Below, one piece after another: positions 16,867 to 24,747 of a DNA stretch of 53,151 nucleotides. The notes beneath the pieces are model-generated. The model made no database searches. It was not told where the DNA came from and worked only from the letters and a program-made list of their open reading frames with translations. A program made the translations under genes and the position numbers. Each line of letters starts with the position of its first letter. The first letter of the stretch is position 1. The stretch spans positions 1-53,151 of the forward strand of contig WHTK01000022.1 in the NCBI GenBank assembly GCA_009377745.1, in the 5' to 3' direction. Source of the stretch: Dehalococcoidia bacterium. GTDB taxonomy: Bacteria; Chloroflexota; Dehalococcoidia; DSTF01; WHTK01.

Positions 16867-16894
16867 ATTATCCAAGCGTCCCCGGGAATGTCAC
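16867..16894 (-). promoter_or_regulatory. Strong sigma70-type promoter, predicted leaderless mRNA
   Basis: Minus strand GTGACA (16894-16889), 16 bases, GATAAT (16872-16867), then six bases to the ATG at 16860. This is the closest match in the window to the sigma70 consensus and shows how the shared GTGTAATTC pattern relates to it. Confidence 0.6.
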
Positions 16895-16944
16895 TACCCG
16901 ATCAGTCTCGCAACGAGTCCGTTCAGGATAACTGCAATCCGCCA

Positions 16945-17440
16945 CTAACCGCCGGGCAAGAGAACGTCGACGCTTTCGCCCACGGAGTCAGCTACCCGGT
17001 CGAGTCGGCCGTTGGTTACATCCAGCACTTCGAGGCGCCTTGCCCGCAGGATGTACACGCGCTGACTGCTTTGAGGTAGGTAGTAGTCGGCCTCAGGCAC
17101 GCGCCCCCTGCTCTCGATTGCCATAGCCGCAAGGTCGTACACCACGAAGCTCAGGTTTCGCTCGTGCGCTCCCCAGGCGCTGTCGCGGTAGACGATGAAC
17201 AGTCGGTCACCGCCCAGGTCGAAGGCTTCTTCAATCTGCAGGACGAAGGTGCTGTCAGTCGGCAATGCGTGGGCTCTGGTCCTTGTGCCGTCCGCAGCTT
17301 CCTTCACTATCTGTCCTTCCTGGAGCAGAACAGCAAGCTCATCAGTGCTCGTAAGCGTGCCGAAGGAGGCGCTTACTTTCATCCGCGAGACAACCATCTC
17401 CGTGTTAAGGGGACGCTCGGAGGCGAAGTCGAAGGTGCGC
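16945..17440 (-). pseudogene. Remnant of an exported beta-strand-rich protein
   Basis: An open frame of 150 codons begins at 17397 with no ribosome site. Protein-like sequence continues upstream in the same frame ('WRTFDFASERPLNTE') to an in-frame TGA at about 17440. Before it, a different frame carries a lipoprotein-like start ('GCLPLFCVPGSDNDAKTDRF'). The C-terminal half ('LFIVYRDSAWG', 'LSFVVYDLAAM', 'RVYILRARRLEVLDVTNGRL') looks like beta-propeller blades. It is best read as a decayed or frameshifted gene. Confidence 0.45.
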
Positions 17441-17508
17441 CATCAAGCCGAAGCGGTCTGTCTTGGCATCGTTGTCGCTGCCTGGGACGCAGAAGAGGGG
17501 CAGGCACC

Positions 17509-17690
17509 CTAGAGCCGCCAGACGGTGATTGGGACGTAGTCTGCGGCGATGAGGAGTCCGTCCAACTCCTCAGGCTTTAGCTTCAGGGCAGAGCCCAACA
17601 GATCCAAGTGTTCCGGGCTTGGTCGGCTTAGCGCCTGCGTGAAGGTGCCATACACGGTCAACGTCGACGGTGCTGTCGGCCAACCGACTT
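17509..17690 (-). pseudogene. C-terminal fragment of an unknown protein
   Basis: About 60 codons without a start ('GWPTAPSTLTVYGTFTQAL', 'SPEHLDLLGSALKLKPEEL', 'DGLLIAADYVPITVWRL') ending at a TAG at 17509. A TAA interrupts the frame just upstream. The composition is protein-like, and the fragment overlaps the start of the remnant at 16945-17440, as neighbouring genes in an operon would. Confidence 0.35.
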
Positions 17691-17995
17691 AAGGCGTGCA
17701 ACTATCGTGATCAACTTGGTCAAAGCTCGTGTGCGTACTCGGTGGGCCGTCGAAGCCATCAATCCAACAAACGTTGATCACTACTCCCAATGGTTAGAGC
17801 ATATGCTCCTCGGCTCGCAATCCCGCAACTCTAGGCGGGCTGGGCGTGGCGGCGTGCCATACAATATGACGCGAGAAATATGACGCGTCCCACGGATCGA
17901 CCGACTGGCTTGTGCTTGTGATGTCCACAGATCGTACGATACGCCGTTCCTTAAGGAATCGGCTACGAGGTCTTGGCGTCAAAGCCTGAACGAGT
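17691..17995. other. Intergenic stretch with no gene seen
   Basis: About 300 bases of mixed, somewhat AT-richer sequence between gene remnants and the HTH gene at 17996. It contains a near-repeat of the word ATATGACGCG (around 17873-17885). I see no coding potential, RNA gene or strong hairpin. Confidence 0.4.
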
Positions 17996-18289
17996 ATGCC
18001 TCCCTACACCATCGCGTCGCAAAGGGCGATCCAGATTGGCCTTTCGCGGAGAGAACAGTCGGTGCTTCTCTTCTTAGCGGAGGGCTATTCCACAAATCAT
18101 ATCGCGAACGAATTGGGTATCTCAGCGGGGACTGTGCGGAGTCACATCCATTCAATGGAAAGAAAAGTGACGGCGAATGGCCGTGTACACCTCGTGCTTC
18201 GTGCGTTGGAGGAGGAAATATTGATTCATGAACCGCCGCCTGATCCACCGAATTCAAGCCTTCTGAGCGGCACCTTCCTCTTCACCTAG
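17996..18289 (+). CDS. Small LuxR-type HTH regulator
   Basis: 97 residues. A LuxR/GerE HTH fills about residues 13-70 ('LSRREQSVLLFLAEGYSTNH', 'NELGISAGTVRSHIHSMERK'), with a short C-terminal tail and no membrane span. It lacks the N-terminal RGRP signature of the array and has a canonical GerE helix ('GTVRSHI'), so it belongs to a different subfamily, perhaps brought in with the adjacent mobile DNA. No ribosome site is evident before the ATG. Confidence 0.6.
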   Translation: MPPYTIASQRAIQIGLSRREQSVLLFLAEGYSTNHIANELGISAGTVRSHIHSMERKVTANGRVHLVLRALEEEILIHEPPPDPPNSSLLSGTFLFT

Positions 18290-18379
18290 GATCCGATGAC
18301 ATGGATGCCGGCCCTTGCGACCTGTCAAGTCAGCATGGGCGGCTAGACTTCGCTAATGGTGTCAGGATTTTTGATTCGT

Positions 18380-18563
18380 TCAGACAGGAGAGCGACTATC
18401 TGAGGCTTCCTCCAGCAATCCATTGCCATCGAGCACGGCCCAGGCCGAGGTCTCGGGGATGCTCAGGAAGGAGGCATCGCCGACCACGCGCAAGGCATTG
18501 GATACTCGTCTCGAACGTGCCAACGAGGATGTCCCCTTCCGCCTCGAAGGCCTGAAAGCTTAA
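18380..18563 (-). pseudogene. Remnant of an exported protein gene
   Basis: Two overlapping frames on the minus strand join into a plausible C-terminus: 'FQAFEAEGDILVGTFET' in one frame, then 'VSNALRVVGDASFLSIPET' and 'SAWAVLDGNGLLEEA' in the next, ending at a TGA at 18380. There is no start codon and a frame change in between. The 280 bases from here to 18844 hold nothing else I can support. Confidence 0.35.
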
Positions 18564-18844
18564 GCGATCAGCGCACCTTGGCCGGGATCTCTGAAGTCAT
18601 TGAACGTTTACCAGAGATGGGAACTGTCAATAGCGTCCGCCGCAGCCGTCTATATTGAAATCAAAAATCAACGTTTGTCGATAGACCACTGGGGTTCCCG
18701 CAGGTCTAATGAGGCTGCGCAATCCTCAGGGCGATGCATCGCTCGCTACCGATTCCGAGCCGAGGAGATTGGTGGGAGGAGGTACTCTGAGTCTCGACAA
18801 ACGGCCACCTGAGCTCGACCATTCACAATGAGGTAACTATTGAG

Positions 18845-19343
18845 ATGACGCGGTTCTTACGATATGTGTTTGTCATCATCGCCGCTGGCGCTCTTACAGG
18901 AGTCGGTGCGTGGTTTCTCACCTCAGGGCAGTCGCCGGGAGGGACAAGTGCCCTTAGTTCCGGCGAGAATAGCGTCGCCTATGACGGCCCCGTTGCGATA
19001 TCCAATGCCCAATTCCCACTCGGTATGGGCTGCTCAGCCCTCGACATTAAAAAAACGGACATTCTTGTAAGGCGTGAGTTGTCGGCGAGAGGAATGACGC
19101 AACTAAACGGGCCAGCATTTGGTTCAGTTCTGTGAACAAAATGACTCAGATTGGGTCCTTCATGTGGTGGTCGGTACTGGGCCTCCACCCCAGCTCGATC
19201 TGCCAGAAGAGTGCAAAGCCGAGGCGGCGAAGAATCCATCAGAACCACCTCCATGCCTACCTGACGTGAGCCAGTTGACTAATGCTTCACATGCGCGGCT
19301 GGCATTTAGCATGATCGTTCCAGGTAAGGAGGTCCTTCGATGA
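18845..19343 (+). CDS. Membrane-anchored or secreted protein in two overlapping frames, probably frameshifted
   Basis: The first frame (18845-19135, 96 residues) has an N-terminal membrane segment ('RFLRYVFVIIAAGALTGVGA') and a soluble part with one Cys. The second (19119-19343, TTG start) continues with 'VQFCEQNDSDWVLHVVVGTG' and a Pro/Cys-rich stretch, and its stop codon overlaps the ATG of the next gene in ATGA. The tight coupling suggests the second frame is translated, so one gene split by a frameshift near 19120 or two overlapping genes are both possible. Function unknown. Confidence 0.45.
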
Positions 19344-19828
19344 AGAGGGTGGCCATTTTCCTCGCGGCGCTGATGCTCTTCATACTGTCTGGTTTTGGAT
19401 CTCAGAGTGCTTTGGCGTCCCTTTCGTGGGCTGACGCCCATCGGTCCTACCCCAACGCGTTTGGAGGCAATGCTAGTTACGTAACGCACTTCTTCGAAAG
19501 CGGCCAAGAGTCCTGTTACTCGGCCGGCCTTGCTTGTCGGTTTGAGGTGGTTTGGTACTGGTGGGACGGTAGTGCTGCTAACAACGATTGGATAACCTAC
19601 CATGCAACGGAGTTGGATTACCAATACGGTCATGGTGCATACAACTGTTGCGATTGGCCAAATCTCGGCCATGGCTATCCAGGAAGCGACACACATGGCA
19701 ATTCGACATACAACGGGGATGGCCAAATCCACTGTGATAATTTAATGACCGCACTAGTCTCTGCGGTTGATTCGGGAAACAATTACCTCTCTCATCAGCA
19801 GACGGCTTGGATAAACGCTCCCTGCTAG
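19340..19828 (+). CDS. Secreted protein, function unknown
   Basis: 162 residues with a clear signal peptide (MKRVAIFLAALMLFILSGFG, cleavage after about ALA at 27) and a mature part rich in Tyr, Trp, Asn, Gly and Cys ('RFEVVWYWWDGSAANNDW', 'YGHGAYNCCDWPNLGHGYPG'). Five cysteines suggest disulfides. AAGGAGGT lies six bases before the ATG, one of the best ribosome sites in the window. I recognise no family; the aromatic/Gly pattern would suit a surface-binding or cell-wall protein. Confidence 0.65.
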   Translation: MKRVAIFLAALMLFILSGFGSQSALASLSWADAHRSYPNAFGGNASYVTHFFESGQESCYSAGLACRFEVVWYWWDGSAANNDWITYHATELDYQYGHGAYNCCDWPNLGHGYPGSDTHGNSTYNGDGQIHCDNLMTALVSAVDSGNNYLSHQQTAWINAPC

Positions 19829-19906
19829 GTATGATTCAAGAAGGCGTAAGGCTTGGGAGGGAAACCCGAGGAAGAGTGGGTGTCCCTCCCATTTTGCAGA
19901 GGATTG

Positions 19907-20473
19907 ATGGCGGACCGAACAAATCGAGCATGCAGTCGCCCCACTAAGTCGAATTATGGTGTTCTCCATTCTCTCGGCCTTCTCGCTTTGATCGTTACAA
20001 TTGCCTGTGGAGATGGCTCGTTACCGGCTGCGGATGAGCCAACTCCTGGTGTTAGTCTCCAGACGCCGTCTGTAACACCGGGGAGGCTCAGGTTCTTTGT
20101 GGAGCGAGTCCTAGACGGTGAAACCATAGAGATCGCCGGTGGGACGCGAATTCTTTACATAGGCGTGAAGGTACCCGAGGTCGAGCCCCAAGAATGTTTT
20201 GGTCTAGAAGCTCAACAAAGGAACCGGCAACTCGTGGAAGGTCAGTGGATAGAGATTGAGAAGGACACGTCCGAACTCGATTTAAGCTATGGATATCTAC
20301 TTCGATACGTCTATCTGAATGGTGAGATGATCAATGAGATCTTGATTCGAGAAGGCTTCGGCCGCGCCTCAATCCAGGCTCCTGATGTGAGGTTTCAAGC
20401 CCGACTACTGGAAGCTGAAGAAGAGGCCAGGCAATCTAAAAGAGGTGTTTGGGGCGCATGTCCTGCTTCGTAA
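19907..20473 (+). CDS. Staphylococcal-nuclease-like lipoprotein
   Basis: 188 residues from the ATG at 19907 (MADRTNRACSRP), preceded by AGAGG; a longer frame starts at 19853. An N-terminal hydrophobic stretch ends in a lipobox ('LLALIVTIACGDG'), then comes a thermonuclease/SNase-like barrel: 'RVLDGETIEIAGGTRILYIG' (usual family motif VxDGDTI), 'GLEAQQRNRQLVEG', 'LLRYVYLNGEMINEILIREG' and 'EEEARQSKRGVWG'. The family Asp in VxDGD is Glu here, and the catalytic R(x)E pattern is incomplete, so nuclease activity is uncertain. It would sit on the outer face of the membrane. Confidence 0.75.
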   Translation: MADRTNRACSRPTKSNYGVLHSLGLLALIVTIACGDGSLPAADEPTPGVSLQTPSVTPGRLRFFVERVLDGETIEIAGGTRILYIGVKVPEVEPQECFGLEAQQRNRQLVEGQWIEIEKDTSELDLSYGYLLRYVYLNGEMINEILIREGFGRASIQAPDVRFQARLLEAEEEARQSKRGVWGACPAS

Positions 20474-20633
20474 CTTTCTGCCTCTCGTTGTCTACGTACG
20501 CAGGTTCGATCTTGGATTCGGAGAGCGACTTCACGGCAATCTCGCTTTCGTGGTGTGAACGGGCCGCCGAGCGCCATCGCTACCTGCGAGGCGTGGAGCC
20601 GCGCTGTCGATCGCCTAAAGCCGCCGCGCGGTA

Positions 20634-21071
20634 ATGGGTGCGCAGGCGGTCAAGGCTGTGCATCCGGACTCCGAGCTAAAGCAGATCGACGTCCATGGCG
20701 CCGGCGACTGGACCCAGTTCCGCTTCCTCACCGCGACGGCAAGCTGCGAGAAAGAGTTCGCGCCGGCCGACGATCCGGAGATCCGAGCCTTCTACGCGGA
20801 CAAGTGCGACATCTTCGTAACCGTGCCGGCCGGTGTGTCGAGCGATCAGTGGCAATGGCAGGCGCGCGACCCCTGGCAGGGTGACATGAAGAGCTCGCCG
20901 CTCGACGTGGGTCCCGTGCTGGTCGGACCGGACGCTGTCAAACAAGCTGCCATGGCCCAGTGGCCTGGCTGCACGCCAAACTCGCTTACCCTCAGCAATT
21001 CATCGGTGCCACGCTCGGCTTGGTACGAGGCTTCGACGCGCTCGCCCTTGGCGTTGTCTCGGGCGGATTAA
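20634..21071 (+). CDS. Hypothetical protein
   Basis: 145 residues starting at ATG, without a clear ribosome site. The first about 115 residues read like a real soluble protein ('DSELKQIDVHGAGDWTQFRF', 'DDPEIRAFYADKCDIFVTVP', 'SSDQWQWQARDPWQG'); the last 25 may be out of frame, because the overlapping frame at 20960-21196 encodes a good membrane segment. A GTG-started frame just upstream (20555) could be a displaced N-terminus. No family recognised. Confidence 0.4.
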   Translation: MGAQAVKAVHPDSELKQIDVHGAGDWTQFRFLTATASCEKEFAPADDPEIRAFYADKCDIFVTVPAGVSSDQWQWQARDPWQGDMKSSPLDVGPVLVGPDAVKQAAMAQWPGCTPNSLTLSNSSVPRSAWYEASTRSPLALSRAD

Positions 21072-21196
21072 TCCTGCTTGTTCTCCTTATCGCCGACGCT
21101 GTCCGTTTGAGGCAGGTGACTCCCTACGCTCCCTTCCTGGCGGCGAGCGCGATAGCCGTCACGCTCCTCCGCGGCACTGCATTCGCTCCGCTGTAG
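20960..21196 (+). CDS. Small membrane protein or displaced tail of the preceding gene
   Basis: 78 residues with two hydrophobic segments ('LALGVVSGGLILLVLLIAD', 'YAPFLAASAIAVTLL'). It overlaps the previous gene by 112 bases in another frame, which is unusual. One missing base near 20950 would make it that gene's C-terminal membrane anchor. Start GTG. Confidence 0.35.
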   Translation: MAWLHAKLAYPQQFIGATLGLVRGFDALALGVVSGGLILLVLLIADAVRLRQVTPYAPFLAASAIAVTLLRGTAFAPL

Positions 21197-21446
21197 CCGA
21201 GCCAGGGTCCGAGCCGGCCGATTCGGTCGGTCGAGCAGCACCAACTTCTTCTCCTATCGGCGGCTGAGTCTGAGGCGGACAACTGGTCAGGCGCCCGCCT
21301 CAGACTCAGCCTTTCGCGCGATGTGGAAAGAATTTGGAAATCACCCGCGGCATTTGGAAGCCGCGAAGCGTCATTGCTGAATCCCGGTGGAAACGATGTC
21401 CTCAAAGTGACTCCCGAAAACCCGCGGAATGCGGAAGGGAGTCAGT

Positions 21447-22667
21447 ATGCGAGGCATTCTTCTTGGCGCTGTGGTGCTTGGCCTCTTCCTTTGCTTCACC
21501 TCAGAGGCAGGGGCGCAGGAGCCCGAATCCACCACTGAAGAAACGATCGATCCACTGAAGCTCGCCGGAGCGCCCCTGGCTGACTCCAACAGTTCCGGTC
21601 TCGAGAGTCCACCGTCTAGTTTCACATTCATATCCACGGCGCCGATGCCGGCCATGCCACCCCTGGTGCCGGCGCAAATCGGACCGGACATCGATATTCC
21701 CAATCCTCTCGACCTTCTACCGAGCCTCGATCCCACGAAATGGGCGGGCGACATCCTGAACGCCGTCCTCAACGAAATCGGGAAGGCGCTGCTGGAAGCG
21801 ATGCGTAGCTTCATCGACTGGGCTCTGGGCATCGGTGATTCCTCGCTCAATTTCGTCACGCAGACGCCGGCCGCCGGTACATACGAGAGCACGACGGTGC
21901 GATCCCTCTGGGACTTCTCGCGCGCCGTTGTCAACGTGGGCCTCGCCGTCATCCTCATGTGGGGCGGCTTCAACGTGATGGTCAAACAACAGACCAACAC
22001 GCCCTATCACGACGTTATGGAACTCCTTCCGCGCGTGATCTTGGCGGCGCTCGCCGCCAATCTCACTCTCGAGTTCGTCCGCTTCCTCATCGACTTGAAC
22101 AATGCTTTCTCCGCTGCAGTGGGACAGGTTGGGCTTCCTGGTTACGACGCGGCGACGCCCTCCCAAGAGGGAATCGCGCTGATCTTCACGGCGCTGACCT
22201 ACGGCATCGTGGCAATCCTGCTCGTCTTCCAGATGCTGATGCGCCTGGCGCTGATCAACGTGCTCATCGTCCTGGCGCCGATAGCCGCCCTCCTCTGGGT
22301 GCTGCCTCAGACGCAAGGCTTCTCGCGCTGGTGGATGGACCTGTTGCCGATAACGGTGTTTCAACAGGCCATTCAAATGATGACTCTCAAGCTTGGGTCG
22401 GCGCTGATGCTTGAGCTCACACCTGGAAGCGTTTCCAACGCGCTCCTCACCTTAATGCTGGGCGTGGCGGTTTGCTGGCTCACGCTCAAGATTCCTTCCC
22501 TGCTCCGGAGCAGGAACAGCCAGGCATCTATCTGGAATGTCGCATCCCTGGTCGTCGCGACGCGCGTCATGGGCGCGGTAGCAGCAACGCGGAATGCAGG
22601 TGCCGGCGGAGCCGCGGGTGGAGCCGGCGGCGCAGGGCGTTCCGCAGCTCCAGGCAGGGCGAGCTGA
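21447..22667 (+). CDS. VirB6/TrbL-like conjugation channel protein
   Basis: 406 residues from the ATG at 21447, six bases after GGGAG; an in-frame ATG at 21429 is less well placed. It has a signal peptide (MRGILLGAVVLGLFLCFTSE, then AGA), a periplasmic-type Pro-rich region, and from about residue 150 six to seven hydrophobic segments ('AVVNVGLAVILMWGGFNVMV', 'LIFTALTYGIVAILLVFQML', 'ALINVLIVLAPIAALLWVLP', 'ALLTLMLGVAVCWLTLKIP'). The C-terminal Gly/Ala-rich tail is cytoplasmic. The polytopic layout and position ahead of the VirB8- and VirB2-like genes fit the inner-membrane channel of a type IV secretion system. Confidence 0.7.
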   Translation: MRGILLGAVVLGLFLCFTSEAGAQEPESTTEETIDPLKLAGAPLADSNSSGLESPPSSFTFISTAPMPAMPPLVPAQIGPDIDIPNPLDLLPSLDPTKWAGDILNAVLNEIGKALLEAMRSFIDWALGIGDSSLNFVTQTPAAGTYESTTVRSLWDFSRAVVNVGLAVILMWGGFNVMVKQQTNTPYHDVMELLPRVILAALAANLTLEFVRFLIDLNNAFSAAVGQVGLPGYDAATPSQEGIALIFTALTYGIVAILLVFQMLMRLALINVLIVLAPIAALLWVLPQTQGFSRWWMDLLPITVFQQAIQMMTLKLGSALMLELTPGSVSNALLTLMLGVAVCWLTLKIPSLLRSRNSQASIWNVASLVVATRVMGAVAATRNAGAGGAAGGAGGAGRSAAPGRAS

Positions 22668-22679
22668 GGCGGGACGGCT

Positions 22680-23624
22680 ATGTGGAGCGCAGAGGAAGAG
22701 GAAACGCCAGATATTCTGGGAAGCCTGGGCCGGGATGCGATGAAAATCGTGCTTCCCTTGGCCATTCTGCTCTTTGTCCCCTTGCTTCTCCTCCTTGCTG
22801 CCTTCGGCGGTCTGCCGGAAGCCACGCAACCGACAGGCGCTCCCGGCGCCGTCGAGCCCGTGCCGGCAGACCAGCTGGAGGTGATGCAGCAGACCAGTCT
22901 CAGGACGGGTATACCGTGGCAAGTGTTCGCGGCCCTCGCCTGGGTAGAGAGCGGCTTCGGCGCGAACATGGAACCGAGCTCAGCCGGAGCGGTCGGCTAC
23001 TGCCAGTTCTTGCCGGCGACCTGGGAGGCATATGGCGTCGACGGGGACGAGGACGGCATCGCCGATCCTAACAACTTCCGTGACTGTATTCCCGCAGCCG
23101 CCCGCTATCTTCAGGCCAGCGGTGCCCCTGCGGACCTGCGCCGCGCTCTCTACGCCTACAACCACTCCTGGGCCTACGTCGACAAAGTGTTGGCTTACAC
23201 AGCCGCATATGGCTATGCCCACTCCAGCAGCATCCCAGCGCAGGCCGTTGGGCTAGCGCGCTCCAAGGTCGGCTCTCCGTACGTCTGGGGCGCGAGCGGA
23301 CCCGACAACTTCGATTGCTCGGGCCTTGTCCTGTGGGTGTACGGCCAGCTCGGCCTGTCAGTGCCGCGCACGGCTCAACAGCAGTTCGAGTGGGCTTCAC
23401 CGATCGACGCGTCCCTTTTGCAGCCCGGGGACTTGCTCTTTTACGAAGGCACATACGAGTCGGCAGAACGAATCACACACGTGGCGGTATTTGCCGGTAG
23501 GGGCATGTTGATCATGGCCACCAGTGCCGGCGACTTCGTCAAGGAGGTTCCGCTCTCGGATGCCTATTGGCGGAGCCACTTCGTAAGCGCGGGACGTCCG
23601 CCCTACTGGGAGGTGCAGGTATGA
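22680..23624 (+). CDS. Bifunctional lytic transglycosylase / NlpC-P60 wall hydrolase
   Basis: 314 residues. One N-terminal membrane span (about 22-42) is followed by an SLT-type lysozyme-like domain (about 65-175: 'VFAALAWVESGFGANM' with catalytic Glu, 'AGAVGYCQFLPATWEAYG', 'ALYAYNHSWAYVDKV') and an NlpC/P60 peptidase domain (about 190-305: 'GSPYVWGASGPDNFDCSG' with catalytic Cys, 'HVAVFAGRG' with the His). This pairing is typical of the wall-opening enzyme of Gram-positive-type conjugation systems (TcpG/CwlT-like). The stop overlaps the next start in ATGA. Confidence 0.92.
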   Translation: MWSAEEEETPDILGSLGRDAMKIVLPLAILLFVPLLLLLAAFGGLPEATQPTGAPGAVEPVPADQLEVMQQTSLRTGIPWQVFAALAWVESGFGANMEPSSAGAVGYCQFLPATWEAYGVDGDEDGIADPNNFRDCIPAAARYLQASGAPADLRRALYAYNHSWAYVDKVLAYTAAYGYAHSSSIPAQAVGLARSKVGSPYVWGASGPDNFDCSGLVLWVYGQLGLSVPRTAQQQFEWASPIDASLLQPGDLLFYEGTYESAERITHVAVFAGRGMLIMATSAGDFVKEVPLSDAYWRSHFVSAGRPPYWEVQV

Positions 23625-24127
23625 CCGGTCAACGCGGTGCGATGTTCATCCTAATTGGATTCGCAGGACTGCTGCTCGTGATTGCTGTCTTCAGTGGCTG
23701 GCAAGGAGCCAGCCGTCTCTCTGACCGCAGCGACGATTCGGCCGCGGTTGAGGATGCGGCGCGCACCTTCGTAGAGGCCTTCGGAACCTTTGACTATCGC
23801 GCGCCGGAGCGCCATCGCGAACGCCTCCTGCTGCTCTCGACCGGCTCGGTCCTCGCCGTCACTGCCAACTCGGCGGTCGATCCTGTGGCGGTCGGACAAC
23901 GGCGCGTGACGTCCACCCATGTGGTCAGCAGTTCTGTCAGTGCTCTCTCCGTGGATGGCGCCGCCGTCTCTGTGACTGCCGAGCAGATCCGCCGCGGTAC
24001 GGACCCTGAGTCCGGGGAGGCGATCGAGGAATACGTCCTGCAGCGAGTGAACTGCCGGCTCGTGAGTGAGGACAACCGCTGGCTCGTCGCCGAGTTCCGG
24101 CTGCTTTCTGAGGAGCCATTGAAGTAA
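23621..24127 (+). CDS. VirB8/TcpC-like conjugation protein
   Basis: 168 residues starting at the ATG overlapping the previous stop. There is one N-terminal membrane span ('GAMFILIGFAGLLLVIAVF', about 6-25), then a soluble domain of about 130 residues with alternating helix and strand ('DAARTFVEAFGTFDYRAPER', 'SVLAVTANSAVDPVAVGQRR', 'WLVAEFRLLSEE') compatible with the NTF2-like fold of VirB8/TcpC. The identification rests on topology, size and position between the wall hydrolase and pilin genes more than on sequence motifs. Confidence 0.55.
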   Translation: MTGQRGAMFILIGFAGLLLVIAVFSGWQGASRLSDRSDDSAAVEDAARTFVEAFGTFDYRAPERHRERLLLLSTGSVLAVTANSAVDPVAVGQRRVTSTHVVSSSVSALSVDGAAVSVTAEQIRRGTDPESGEAIEEYVLQRVNCRLVSEDNRWLVAEFRLLSEEPLK

Positions 24128-24140
24128 AGGAGAAGCAAAG

Positions 24141-24374
24141 TTGGACCAAATCAACAGTCTCTTCGAAAACCTCTTGAACATCGGTACTGGTGTTGGCGTC
24201 ACCGTGTCAGCCTTCTTTGTAATGTGGGGCGCGTTCCAATACATGGCAGCATCGGGAAACCCTCGTCAGATGGAGAGTGGCAAGTCCGCCATCGTCAACG
24301 CACTGGCTGGACTCGCCATCGTTCTCATGGCTCGCGTCATCGCCGGCATGATCCAGGAAGCAATGGCGAACTGA
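24141..24374 (+). CDS. VirB2/TrbC-like pilin or channel subunit
   Basis: 77 residues, TTG start with GGAG nine bases upstream. There are two hydrophobic helices ('GTGVGVTVSAFFVMWGAFQY', 'AIVNALAGLAIVLMARVIAG') separated by a short polar loop 'MAASGNPRQMESGKS'. This two-helix layout and the G-N-P-x-x-x-E-S-G-K loop are typical of the short VirB2/TrbC-type proteins of Gram-positive and Chloroflexota transfer systems. It closes the left transfer operon. Confidence 0.7.
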   Translation: MDQINSLFENLLNIGTGVGVTVSAFFVMWGAFQYMAASGNPRQMESGKSAIVNALAGLAIVLMARVIAGMIQEAMAN

Positions 24375-24426
24375 GGGCAAACGACCATGGGTCCAGGCTA
24401 TCCTGGTCGCAGAGAGCGAGCGTCGA

Positions 24427-24747
24427 TCAATCGCCGGAGCGCCAGATGGTCCCTTCGAACTCGAGCAGCGAGAGAGAACCCTCCGGCAGAAGGTAACGTG
24501 CGTCCTCAAACGGGACACCGCGCTCGAGTGCTTCTTGAAACAGCTTCACGGCGCTCTCTAGAGACTGCAGAAGTTCCGTCCGGAACTCTTCTCGCGCCCA
24601 GATGCTCACTGGCATCAGAAAACGTTCGCCCCTGACATCAACGATACGAAAGCTCGTCCCTCGCCAATCGCAGTATGGAACGCCCTCCCGCTCGTAGAAG
24701 CGCGGAGGGCCGGTGCCTTCCACCCTATTGACCCGGACGAGCGGCAA
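24427..24747 (-). CDS. Small protein with a ThyX-like C-terminal segment
   Basis: 106 residues, overlapping the end of the double ThyX-like gene by 23 bases on the same strand, so probably cotranslated. The second half ('LESAVKLFQEALERGVPFED', 'ARYLLPEGSLSLLEFEGTIW') resembles the ThyX stretch in which the family has G-x-x-x-E-x-A-R-x-x-L-P. The first half has a Tyr/Trp/Cys-containing beta region ('YEREGVPYCDWRGTSFRIVD'). It could supply a missing part to the degenerate ThyX-like neighbour. No function is established. Confidence 0.5.
   Translation of the reverse strand: MPLVRVNRVEGTGPPRFYEREGVPYCDWRGTSFRIVDVRGERFLMPVSIWAREEFRTELLQSLESAVKLFQEALERGVPFEDARYLLPEGSLSLLEFEGTIWRSGD

Noticed and set aside
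18301..18555. Plus-strand frame of 84 codons as a gene
   Set aside because: Arg/Pro-rich product without a ribosome site, opposite a more protein-like remnant on the minus strand.
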